A DNA stretch of 64,000 nt from Cacajao melanocephalus (Eukaryota; Chordata; Mammalia; Primates; Pitheciidae), in NCBI GenBank assembly GCA_963573385.1, contig CAUYLG010075781.1, forward strand, positions 1 through 64,000. The letters run 5' to 3'. The notes under the pieces were generated by a model. That model was not told the origin of the DNA. It worked only from the letters and a program-made list of their open reading frames with translations, and did not search any database. Shown here in pieces: positions 48,490-59,835 of this stretch (the stretch's first letter is position 1; each line of letters begins with the position of its first letter). Both the position numbers and the translations under genes were made by a program.

Positions 48490-49851
48490 TAATTTCTTTT
48501 TTCTCATTAAACTTTTTTAATGGGTCTCAAAATTCTGTGACAGATTTTTGGTCAAGTTGATTCCATTAAAACATACATGTATACCTATGCAAACAACCTG
48601 TGTGTTCTGCACATATTTCCCAGACCTTAAAGTGTAATTTTAAAAAAAGAAAAAAAAGAAGTACTGATTTTTAAAACTAATAATGTAAAAGCTGCCACAC
48701 ACAAAAAGAAAACCAAAGTGGTCCAGAAAACATTCTCCTTCCTTTCTGAACGTTTTATGACGCATTGTTATCGTGACTATTAAACTTAAATGCCCAATTG
48801 AAACAAACAGTTCTGAGGCCAGTCCTCCACCACTGATTAAGACCAGGACGGCAGGTGGCAGGCATTAGAGATAATATTCATTTAGCCTTCTGAGCTTCCT
48901 GGGCAGACTTGGTGACCTTGGCAGCTCCAGCAGCCTTCTTGTCCAATGCTTTGATGACACTCATGGCAACTGTCTGTCTCTTATCAGGAACAGCAAAGCG
49001 TCCCAGAGATGAGTGGTCTGAGAAGCTCTCAACACAGGTGGCTTTGCCAGGAACCATATCATGGATGGCAGCATCACTAAACTTCAAGAACTTAGGGCCA
49101 TCTTCCAGCTTTTTACCAGAACGGTGATCAATCTTTTTTTTCAGCACAGCAAACTTGCATGCAGTGTGAGCCATGTGGCAATCCATGTTGTCAACATTCC
49201 AACCAGAAATTGGCACGAATGCTCCTGTGTGGGGATTGTAGCCGATTTTCTTAAGGTAAGTGTTGACTTCCTTAACGATTTCCTCACATCTCTTCTGGCT
49301 GCCGGGTGGCTCAGTGGAATCTATTCTGTTATCACCAACAATCAGTTGCTTCACCCCCAGTGTGTAAGCCAGAAGGGCGTGCTCTTGGGTCTGCCCATTC
49401 TCAGAGATACCAGCTTCAAATTCGACAACACCAGCTGCAACAATCAGGACAGTACAGTCAGCCTGAGATGTCCTGTAATCATGTTTCTGATGAAGCCTCT
49501 GTGTCCTGGGGCATCAATGATAGTCACGTAGTACTCACCGGTCTCAAATTTACACAGAGATATCAATGGTGATCCCACATTCACGCTCGGCTTTCAGTTT
49601 ATCCAAGACCCAGGCATACCTGAAGGAGCCTTTCGCATCTCAGCAGCCGCCTCCTCAAATTTTTCAATAGTTCTTTCGTCGACGCCACTGCATTTGTAGA
49701 TCAGATGGCCAGTAGTGGTAAACTTGCCCCAATCTACGTGTCCAATGACAACAATGTTGATGTGAGTCTTTTCCTTTCCCATTTTGGCTTTTAGGGGTGG
49801 TTTTCACAACACTGGTGTTCTGGCGGCAAACCCGTTGTGAAAAACGGGAAT
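48490..49851 (-). pseudogene. EEF1A1 processed pseudogene
   Basis: An intronless reverse copy of the mRNA for elongation factor 1-alpha 1 (which delivers aminoacyl-tRNA to the ribosome). The 5' UTR is recognisable at 49783-49851 and the ATG is at 49782. The first 60 codons keep [17 protein letters not shown] but the P-loop reads GHVDWGKF instead of GHVDSGKS, and a 1-base loss in the 'aaaggctccttc' part (near 49625) shifts the frame. The G4 motif reads NRID instead of NKMD. A deletion of about 490 bases joins the sequence after PISGW to the CHTAH block (near 49188-49195), removing most of domain 2 and part of domain 3. A 158-codon frame (49354-48878) ends with the native KSAQ..AQKAK tail. The 3' UTR runs to a T run near 48490 and is split by an L1 tail at 48572-48658. 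No clear target-site duplication. Confidence 0.96.
48572..48658 (+). mobile_element. L1 3'-end fragment nested in the EEF1A1 pseudogene
   Basis: 'gtatacctatgcaaacaacc', 'gttctgcacatatttccc' and 'gaccttaaagtgtaatttt' plus an A-rich tail, inserted between 'ttccattaaaa' and 'agtactgatt' of the pseudogene 3' UTR. The site reads TTTTT/AAT on the lower strand, a good L1 endonuclease target. No duplication longer than about 4 bases is visible. Confidence 0.88.
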
Positions 49852-49865
49852 AATTATTTTTTAAT

Positions 49866-50040
49866 ACCTAGGTATGCTGGATACTGTGGTAGGAATACCC
49901 TATTAAGCGGTGAGCAAAAGAGACATGCTCCCTATCATCAAAGAATTTATATTTTAATGTAGATACTAAGAACATAAACAGATGAATATATAATCAATAT
50001 TGTGATAAACACATGAAGGGAAAGAAAACACTATTCAATA
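49866..50040 (+). mobile_element. L2/MIR-type old repeat (tentative)
   Basis: 'gctggatactgtggtaggaa', 'agcaaaagagacatgctccc' and 'gtgataaacacatgaaggg' resemble the common old-LINE segment with '...acagacatggtccctgcc...'. Heavily diverged. Confidence 0.4.
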
Positions 50041-50179
50041 GTATCTATACAGTGGACACTCTGCAATGGTTTCTATGCTTTACTATACAACAGAGAGTTG
50101 TGGGGTTTGTGTTGGGTTATAGTGGCTTCCCCTGTGTCTTTCTGCTGGATCCTCTCTTCTTCCAGATCAACATTTCAAG

Positions 50180-50930
50180 GTGAAGTGCTTTAAAGCTCAG
50201 TTCTACAAATTATTCTCCTCACTACTACGCTCTAATGCTGTGATTTGTCTGGAATCAATAATACTGCCATCATTGGTATAATGCTATTACATCTAATGTC
50301 ACATATATCTTGCTGAATCCAAATTTTTACCTCATTCTAATATTTCCCCAAGCTATAGGCTCATATCTTTTCACTAAGCGTTCAAGTCCCAAACAGAAAT
50401 CTTGATATTCCAACCCCACCATACCCCATCCGCAAGTTCCTTATTTCATTCTTTGTCGATCTCAATCACACAGTTGCTCAGGACAAAGACTTTGGAAGCA
50501 TCCTAACTGGTCTTTTTAATAATGCAACAGAATATCCAGTCTTCTGCCTTTAGAAGACAGCCCAGGTCTGATCAGCTGTCAACAGTTCCACTGCTCCTAT
50601 CTTAATCCAGGCACCACTGCTGCGTTCCAGACTATGCAGTAGTCACCATATTGGTCTCTCTTATTACATCTTGCAGCACCATTCCCCTACAATCTGTTAT
50701 CTACACACAATCAAATAATCATTTCAAAATGCAGATTGGTGGTGTCTCTTCACTGTCTACCATCTTTACACTTCATGTGAAATCGGAAATCTTTACTGTG
50801 TTCCAGAGTGCCCTGCGTGTCCTGCCATAGGGTTCTTTTCAGGCCTCATAATCTGCTGTTCTTCTGGATGGCTGTGTGCCAGCCACATTGATGCCCTGCT
50901 CTTGACACCGAGCAGATGCTGCTTTTATAG
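50180..50930 (+). mobile_element. L2 LINE, ORF2-end region
   Basis: L2 order is clear: 'aatcttgatattccaacccc' (50398), 'cagttgctcaggacaaagac' (50472), 'gaagcatcctaactggtc' (50495), 'ccactgctcctatctta', 'accattcccctacaatctgt', 'gcagattggtggtgtctctt' and 'gatgccctgctcttgacacc'. Broken in all frames. Confidence 0.75.
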
Positions 50931-53900
50931 AACAGACATTAATTCTCTCTAGAGAGAGGTTCGTATATTTGTAATTCCATCATCAGCAGTAGGTTCTATA
51001 TACAGGCATTCACCAAAGACTTATCACTGATAATGTTGCCTGACACGCATCCTTTTGAATCAGTTTCTGTTTCTGTAATATGAAATTTACAAAATTTTTA
51101 TTTCCTTCTGTAATAAGATACTACATTCCCAAAGAAAATAATTGACTCTGACTTCTTTCTGTAATTGATAATTTTTTTCTAAAATGTCATATAATCTTCT
51201 TTCTAAATTTGTATCAGATTTTAAGATCCTATTATTATGAAATGCTTTGACGACAAAAAAAGTTTAAAGGAAACTGCTTTATGAGAATAGTCATCTAAAT
51301 TAGTAATACATTGTTAGTTTGTGTATACTCAATAAGGAAAAAAAGACAATCATCTTTCTATCTATATTATTCTCCAAGTTTCAGAAAGGTAATCCAGATG
51401 CTAAGAATTCAGCAGCCCTTACGATATTAAACAGAAGTGTTCACGCAGTTACTGACTTTATGGCTCTTACTTTATTCCTGAGGGAAAGTCAATAAAGGAA
51501 TAAAGGAAATATACTTCTAACTCTATTGGTTTTAATATAAACATTCTGTTTAATTACTAATACTGTTTAAACATACATCTCTTTCATGTTAAAGCACTGC
51601 TACTCACCTCCTACTCTTGATCAAATAAATTAATTCTATCAAATTACCTTATTCTAATAAATAAACAATAAATTAAATTATTGTTCCTTTAGCAACTCAA
51701 AAATTCTCTCAAATATATGATCTTCTATTGTCCATATCCACTTTCTTCTACTGATAACATGTTTCAGTAAAAATATTCATAGCCATCATCCTCCTTGATG
51801 TGGAGGCGGATTTTTCCACATTAATAAATGAATGCTTATTAGCCTTGGTTCTCCTTTAGCACCACATCAGGTTTTTATAGGCGTTCGGCTAGCCACTGAC
51901 TGCCTAAGCTATTCTTCTTCTCACACCAATGAGACGCCATCTGGAAACAAAAAAAAAATTTCAATTTGCTAAATTGAAGTTCCACAGGAATTAGAGATAA
52001 TGTCTTTAATTCCTCACCTGCCCAATATTAATGAGTCACAATTTCTGTGTAATATAGCTATCCTGTTTTTATGCCTGTATATCTTGTGAACTAAATGTTT
52101 TGTCCATCAAAGCATACTGCAGAAACAACCTAAAACAGAAAGAAAAAAGAAAGACATCTACAGGGAAAAAAAGAGGAATGGAGCCGCAAAGAAAGGGAAG
52201 AGCTCCTGCTGGTCCACTGTTTGGAAACTGGCTGATGCCCTAATTGTATCTTACAGTTTCTCTGTATTTCGGAACAAATGACTCGAATGAGTAGCCCAGT
52301 GTTTGAAAATTTGACTGGACTCTATCAGGGACACTGAAGTCTTTCCCTCTTCCTCAAATGACTAATAAAATCTAAATAACCTCTGATCCCACCTGCTTAG
52401 ATTTTCCATCTACAATATCTAGAGATGAGGCAAATCTATTTGCTATAACCCTATTCATCTTGGAATCTGTTTACCAGGCACCTTCCTCAGGAGCCTAAGC
52501 TCAAACTCCAACTCCTACAGCTCCTACTAGCGTGTGGAAGGACGCTGACTTGTATCTCCTGCCCCTATTGTAAATTGTACCTCTTTAATTCCGGGTAAAC
52601 CTAAGACCTGCACATTCTATCACAGCCTACCTTTTGAGCAGCGGAGCAAAAAACAAGATTGAACTTTCAAACACAACAAGTCTGCTATGCCATTGTAAGG
52701 GTTTTGATTTGGAAGGACTGGGATTCTGAGGCATGAACTTGAGAAACTGGGGTAGATGCACTTGAAAGTCATGAAAACCTAGACTTATTTCCCTCACAGG
52801 ACCTTCAGAAGCAGCCGCTCCTCTGCCTCTCAAGACGGCATGCCTCCCCAGCATATGTCTCTGCTTCCTATCTGGGCCAGAAGATCAACAAATAGGATTG
52901 TTCACAGCCTAACTCGATAAAGAAACTGCTGTTACCTGAAGGAGGAATGGTTCTCTATCGTTAAGGATCTGCAGGACTAAGTCCATGTGTACTTGTAGGA
53001 GCTGGGAGGGAATGGATCTGCTAAGAGCTAGAACAAGAGGGGCAGAACACAAATTTGGTGAATTTTATAAATACGGAAGCAATCTCCTGTGATAAGAAAA
53101 TAACATCATGATAAGGGTGCCAGAAGATAGCCCCCTAATGCTGCTAGCAAAGCCCTGCCAAGCTCAGAGAAAGTAATGATCCACACGAAGTAAACAGAAA
53201 CCACAGAACTCTTGTGGCGAGCTGAAGAAATATTCCAAAATACTTACAAAACTCAGCATGTTTTAGTGGATACCATGTAACATCAAGAGCCTACCAAGTG
53301 ATGATAATTTGCAGCAGACAAATCACTGTTGGTAGGAGACACCCGGTGAAAAAAGTACTGGCATCACTGAGAAGTGAAGGATGTCGTCTGCAGGCATCTT
53401 GGAAGGAGATGCTACTACAGGAGTGACACTCCAGATAGGAAAGGGCATGGCATAGCGGCGGCAATAACGATAGTGCTTAACCATCAGAAGCAGGCTGTCT
53501 GCAGCTGCTGCAAGGGATAGCAACACCTTAGTCACAGCCAGGTATCTGGACCTTTAGCGATCGCCACAGATGGTAAGTGTAACATGGCTTCCCTAGAGGC
53601 AAGACAGAGAAGAAATTAACAAAGGGTTTGCTTAATCAGTATAAAGGAAAAGACGGTGCAATTGATAGACACCTCAATTTAAAGTCAGAAGCTCTGTGGC
53701 AATTCAGATCTGAAACAGTTTTCATACCTTAAACTGATTGACTAAAAAGATGACCAGGTCCCCAGAGAAAAGAACCTACAAAGTCATGGTAAACAAACAC
53801 TGGATGACTCCTTCCATCCTTCCCCCAGGGGACTCAGGGCTATTTGCTAGAGTGGCTGTATACATAGGAAATGACAATATCAAACATTTCAAGAACTTTG

Positions 53901-56379
53901 GATTTGAGAAAAAGACGCTGAGCCCCAGGGGTTAGTGTTTCCATGGAGTGACACAACAACTGTACAATTAAACATAAATAGCTATGAGTGCTTTCCAGTC
54001 ACTTTTGTTTCCTTGTGCAAAGAATCGCCAATCTGGCCTCAAGAGTTAATGCTTTGATTACAGAGTGTGGGAAGGTTGCTAAGAAATGTGAAATGTCTGA
54101 GATTTTTACCCTGCTTGCAAAATAAATAGTTACCCTGACAAAGTTTCATAATTCTGGCAAAGGACATGAGACTCCTAGGTCACTTATGAAGAACTTTATT
54201 ACTCAGGGCACAGTATGAAAAACAACCAATCTTTCAAATCAGGGTGCCTGCAGCCCTGCCTCATCTTTGCCTTGGAATGACACATCTTTATTAAGCTTCT
54301 TGGAAAATCCATGCATCCTCTGCCCTGGAACGAGCCACTGTATCTTCTGGCACTGTTTACTATACAAATATAACTGAAAAGACAGTCCAAAAACCACAGT
54401 ATGATAAACTCATGCACAAATGAAAAAGACTCAAAGAAAATTGTCTCTCATTTATACCCAACACTCATTTCTATACCATTTAACTACTGAGGAATTTTCT
54501 CACAAAGTATACCATCTGCCTACCACTTTGACTCTGATTAATATGACTGACGAGGGCTGAGGCTAAATCAGTTAGCTATGTCTGATGCAGCATTTAACTA
54601 AAGCTGCTCTTAACAGAACCCCTAACAGCCAAATGAACTGCTCCACATTCCCACTTGAATAAACCCCATAGGGCTAACAGTGTCTACCTTAGAAGGTCAG
54701 GTGGCATTCTCTTGTAGTTTTTGTACTGACTTTTCTACCAAGTCCAAAGCATTAACATAGGTATGGCGGGATATATTAACGATTGCCTAGACGCCACCAT
54801 GGGTGACAACAAGGGCAGTTCCAAAACTGCCTAATCCGGGTAGCTTCCAGAACCAACAAAGTATTTCCTTAGACACCAGAAGGAGTCTTACAACCAACCC
54901 TAAGGTCAAAGTCACTATTTTTTGGTGGGGAGGCAACTTAATACCTAGCGTTGAATATAAAAAATACAGTCCCAATGGCACACAAAGGAACCCCTGGGGA
55001 AAAAAAGGGTTATTTACAATTGTTGGTGGCCCGTAACTGGAGCTACTCTGACTCTCAGTTTCATCATGGGCAAGAAACCTGTCAACTAACTGTTGTTATG
55101 GACAAAGAGAACAGATTGAAATTAGTACTTTCTTCAAAAATGAAGCCCAGACTCAACCGTTTGAAATGAACTAGGAACTCTATGGTCTACAAATTGGCAT
55201 GGGAGGGGTGAAACTTGGAAACATTGTCAACTTGTGACCCATGGGTCAGACATAGGGGATCACAACAAAAGCTTTTGATTTTTTTGTCCTTACTGTAATG
55301 TCCTACTCCCATACGAAAGAAAACCTTTTCTATTTCAAACACAATTCAAAAAGTTTAATTTTTAGAAATTTAAATTCTAAAAATGATTTTTATATCTCTA
55401 TCACATATAGCAGAAATTACAACAGACTACCAAAAATTCACCTATAAATTCTTTAACTTAGTCATATTTTTAAAATTAACATAAACACTTATTTTCTACA
55501 TATATTATGCTGTAATTAAAATGACAACTTGGGCAATATTAGAACTCTGATTTAACTGAGGATGTTTGGCTGATTACGAACAGTGTAATCATTCTTAAAA
55601 AATGAAGTTCTAATTAGTGTTGGCTTCCTGTCAAAATCAGTAATTAAGAAAGTTGTCAAAGTCAGTCCTATTATTCATCTTGATAATGAAATTATTTTAA
55701 CATCAAACATAAACATTCTATTAAAATGAAGAGTATAATTGTTGCTCACAGGGCTTAATAAATATATCATATCCGCTACATTATCCACATAAATGCCTGC
55801 ACACAGACGCTTGTCATTAAGAATGTGTAAAGTTATTAAATAGGAGACTGAGATTATTTTTAAAATAATATTTAACTCTGTAGATTTGGTACAAGTGACA
55901 TTTGTGGGTAAGTAAGGCTCTATGTTTTTCCTTGAAAGCAAAACTATGCTTTTATGAACTCCATTAATTTAAAGTGTTTTATGTTATGCCTTGGGCATAT
56001 ATATCCATGAAACGATTATCTATTGCCAAACATACCCATGGCCCCTGGAAGTTTTCTCTTGCCTTTGTTGCATATATCATATACATTTATATGTATGTGT
56101 AAAACATAGATCTTATTTTTCCTCAAATATATTTCCATGCTTCGATCATGTTGTATCAGTACATTGCCTGTGTTACTTCATTAATGCGGCCCTGGAAAGC
56201 TAATACAGCCAGTTTTTAACATTTCAAAATTTCCTCCTTGATTTTGAGGAAGTTATTTCTATGAGACCAGGTATAGTTTTCGTCGTGTTTTTCTTTAGCC
56301 TTCACTGGATTTTTTTGTAACTGTGGGTGTGGGTTTATCCATCCTTATGTGCCAAGACTCTCTTCCCTCATTCAGAGAC
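50931..56379. other. Largest unassigned stretch; no gene or repeat recognised
   Basis: About 5.4 kb. 51000-51780 and 55330-56380 are AT-rich. 51800-55330 is of more balanced composition, with short open frames on both strands (70 codons at 53535-53323 reverse; 77 at 54803-55036 and 72 at 54951-55169 forward). I recognised no family. An old LTR-retrotransposon interior or a non-coding transcript are both possible and neither is supported. Confidence 0.4.
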
Positions 56380-57170
56380 ACTGAGAGGCCTTTTGGAACT
56401 AGAAAAAGGGATCCAGTTACAGCGAGTGGCCCTGTCAAGGAAGCCTCTTCACCTTATGTGCTCAAGAAACTCCTCACCTTCCCAGAAATACCTCACAGGT
56501 TAGTGGAACAGGCAAGAGACCCAACAACAGCTAACAGCATGATCCAGACAACCTCTTTTTCCTCAAGTGAGAGCCTCCTCACACGCCCAGGCACAAGCCA
56601 GAGGGCTCCAATAAGGGGACCTCTCCACACCCCTCCCTACCTGGAGTCACCAAGCAGCTTGACTGGCAGTCAAGCCAGAGGGCTCCGATAAGGGGACCTC
56701 TCCACACCCCTCCCTACCTGGAGTCACCAAGGCAGCATCAGCAGTACCAGCAAGAGCATCTGCAGCACCACATAAACCCAGAAGACCAAAACAACACTGC
56801 AAATACTAAAAATAAACCTGCCATTGGAAATACATCACAGCAAAGCATACATACCAACTACCTACATACTAACCTAAAAGGTGTGACTTCCTGCTGAAAC
56901 AAAATACCTAAATAGAATCCAGTCTCTTAACGTGATGGAAAACATGTCTAGGACATTACCAAATAATCACTTATGATATCCAGTAATCAAAAACATGCTT
57001 TAAATGAGAAAAGGAAATCAACAAACACAAGAAGAAAATCAGATATTGGAATTATTTGACCACAATTTTAAAGCAGTCATATAAAAATACTTCAAAATTC
57101 AATTGCATGTTTTCTTGAAATAAATGAAAACAATAGAAAACCTTATCAGAAAAATAGAAGTGATAAAAAA
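56380..57170 (+). mobile_element. L1M 5' UTR / ORF1-start region (tentative)
   Basis: 56990-57170 ('cacaagaagaaaatcagatat', 'tggaattatttgaccacaat', 'atgaaaacaatagaaaacc') resembles the early ORF1/5' region of old L1M or HAL1. The upstream part is GC-richer and may be its 5' UTR. A 77-bp unit is duplicated at 56594-56731. Confidence 0.5.
56594..56731 (+). repeat. Tandem duplication, 77-bp unit
   Basis: 56594-56654 and 56671-56731 are 61-base copies differing at one position (a/g in 'ggctcc[a/g]ataagg'). A 16-nt spacer lies between them. Very recent by its identity. Confidence 0.95.
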
Positions 57171-57183
57171 TAAACAGATGAAC

Positions 57184-57612
57184 AAGTCTTTCTTCTCCTT
57201 AGTTAAGTTTATTCCTAAGTATATTATTCTTTTTGATGCTATTGTAAACGGAATTTTTAACATCTCATTTTCTGATATTTTGTTAGCATATAAAAATACA
57301 TCTGATTTTGTATGTTGATTTTGCATCCTGAAAATTTACTAATTTTGTTTATTCTAAGTTTTCTTGTGGAGTTTTAAGCATTTTTAATATATGATTATGA
57401 CATCTGCAAACAAAGACTTTTGTTTCTCTCTTTGCAGTTTGGATGCCTCTTATTTCTTTTTCCTGCCAAATTGCTCTGGCTAGGACTTCAGTACCTGACT
57501 GAACAGAAGTAGAGAACGTGGGCATTCTGGTTTTGTTTTTGATCTTAGAAGAATCTTTCAGTTTTTCATTGCTGAGTCTCATACTGGCCATGGGCTTATC
57601 ATAGGTGGCAAT
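57184..57612 (-). mobile_element. L1 ORF2 fragment, reverse
   Basis: Reverse ORF2 RT region: 'cctaagtatattattctttttgatgc', 'gatgcctcttatttcttttt', 'attgctctggctaggacttc'. The RT active-site box reads FADV near 57398 (second D lost). Confidence 0.88.
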
Positions 57613-58959
57613 TACATTCTGTGGTTATGGAAAGCTAAAATAATTTGTCCCTGGGGGTCCTAATTTTAAAGTTTGGCTAAAGGATGGTCTATATTCTGGA
57701 ATGATATGATACAAAACTCAACTTAGAACATCAAGCAAGGAAAAAAGACAATAGAAAGATTGGAAATATGAATACTTAGAATACACTATGTTTTCCTCAT
57801 TAGCTTTATAATTATATTTGATGATTGAAACAAAGATTTTTAACACTATCTGAGACGGTTATATTTAAGAGCAGGAAAAATAAAGGTACCTAAATAGAAA
57901 TTAAGTCTCCACAGTTCACTTGACATGGTAAATCTCACCAATAGAATGTTACAAGTCACATATGGATAGTATAATACACAAAGCAAGTGTGATGGAAAGT
58001 ACACTGAGAGATCACTCAAAAATACTGTTAATAAATCAAGACTGACCCTGACCCCTGCCAAATGTTCAGTATCCCACAGAAAGGGAAGAAAAAAAGAGAA
58101 AAATAAAACAGAAGGGCCCAGATGCAACAATTCCTTCTTCACCAAGAAAGGTATCTCCACAAGCCCCTCAGCACTGGATCTGCAGAAAGCTTACTATGGT
58201 GGCAAGCCTCTGAATCTTCCTTCGACTTATTTCCTACCTTCATTCAAACAAATCATTTACCAATAGATACAGAATTGTTGCTTGTCCAACCAGCATACCT
58301 TGTCCAACCAGCATAACACCAGTATCAATTTAGGCTGAAATACGGAGAGGCTACAAAAAAGAAATACAACTACTACATCATTCATTCAGGTATTTCTTTC
58401 TGGAAGATTTTTTCTCATATCAATGATGATTTTTTTTTTCCAAAACACATATCAAAAATGCTCTAGGAAAGAGTAGCAGGCGTTCCCTAAGTCAAGTAAA
58501 CATCTACTATTGCCCGTCTCCTCCAAAATACTATATATTCATATGACAATTGTGTTTGTTGTTGTGCATTTATATATCTTCGGTACTGAAGGTTGAGCTA
58601 ATTATGTTTCAGAATGCAAGACAAACCATAAATGATACGTAGTTTCTGTTAAGATATTTCTATATGTATTTGCTTATTCTGTGTCATTTTTTCCCATGCT
58701 CCTCATGAGCCCAAGGGCAATAATTCTAATATTTTAAATATATTACATTATATTCATGTGTGTTATTTTGAAATATGTTAAATTTCAAATTTATGTATAT
58801 GGTATTTGTTATATATATATTATATATAAATTTATATATGTGTGTTATTTTTCCTCAAATATATTTCTATGCTTCATTCACATTATATGAGTACATTGCA
58901 TGTTTCTTCCAATCACCTAATAATAATTCATTTTTCATTTATTCTATGTATACCTGATA
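57613..58959. other. No recognised feature
   Basis: Includes a T run at 58430-58439, a tandem copy of cttgtccaaccagcata at 58281-58298/58299-58315, and a TA-rich patch at 58811-58845. Confidence 0.4.
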
Positions 58960-59835
58960 TACTCTTCTAAAAGTGGACTGACTGACTGTAACTTCCAGTG
59001 TCACAAAGAATGCCACATTGAATACCGTTTAACAGGTCTTTTTGTGGACCAGTGTTAGAATTACTTTGAAATACATACTGAGTAATGAAATAAATCATGC
59101 ATACTCTTAATTTAAATAAATACTGCCAGGTTAGTTTCCAGGAGAGCTCCTCCATCAGGGCATGAAGACTCCTACATACTTAATTCATCACATTTTTAAT
59201 CTTTGCTAGTCTGATAAGCATAAGTAATATCTATTATTATTTGACTCTGCCTTGCTCTGATTATAAATGAATTTCAGCATCTCGTGATATGATGTTTAGC
59301 ATTCTGGGATTTCTCCTCTAAAACTCGTCTATTATATTCTTTGCCTGCCTCTTGTGGTTCTAGTATTTTTCTAGTTACTTTTCAGGAGTCCCTGGTATAT
59401 TCTCATTCATTCTCAGTTTTATACAATCAGAATATTTTATCAAAAAGTGTTACTTTCTGATATTTCTGTCCATGATATGCTTTGTTTTATTTTTAAAAAT
59501 TGTTCGTTTTGATATATTCATATTTACTTTTTTTTTGGTTGCTAGTTTAGGGCTTGCACTTTTGGGGCATATAGAAATACTTTCCTACCCTATGACACAA
59601 TGATATTACCCTTATTATTCATTCTGTTTTCAGATTTGTAAATCATAATTAGTCTTATTTCATCTGGAGTTCATATTTATATAAGGCATGCACTCAAAAT
59701 TTAGTTTTGTTTTTCTCCATTTAGTCGTTCCCAAGTCATTAAACCAAAATGCATTTATGTTCTTATTTGTATTGCTGGTCTGTACAAATGCTATTGCATT
59801 TGATACATTTATCTCGGGACTGGCAGCTTTGCCAG
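58960..59835 (-). mobile_element. L1M ORF2 region, reverse, highly diverged
   Basis: 'cttctaaaagtggactgactg', 'tttttaatctttgctagtctg', 'ttagggcttgcacttttggggc' and 'atctggagttcatatttata' follow the order of old L1 ORF2 in reverse. Confidence 0.6.

Noticed and set aside
48878..49354. A 158-codon EEF1A-like open frame as a functional gene
   Set aside because: It is intronless, starts mid-protein, lies in a retrocopy with mutated P-loop, frameshifts and a large deletion. It is a pseudogene remnant unless transcript data show otherwise.
50943..50957. Palindrome around tctctctagagaga
   Set aside because: Only 12 symmetric bases; expected by chance in 64 kb.
56323..56691. A 122-codon open frame
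   Set aside because: It crosses the 77-bp tandem duplication within old L1-like sequence, with no recognisable domain.
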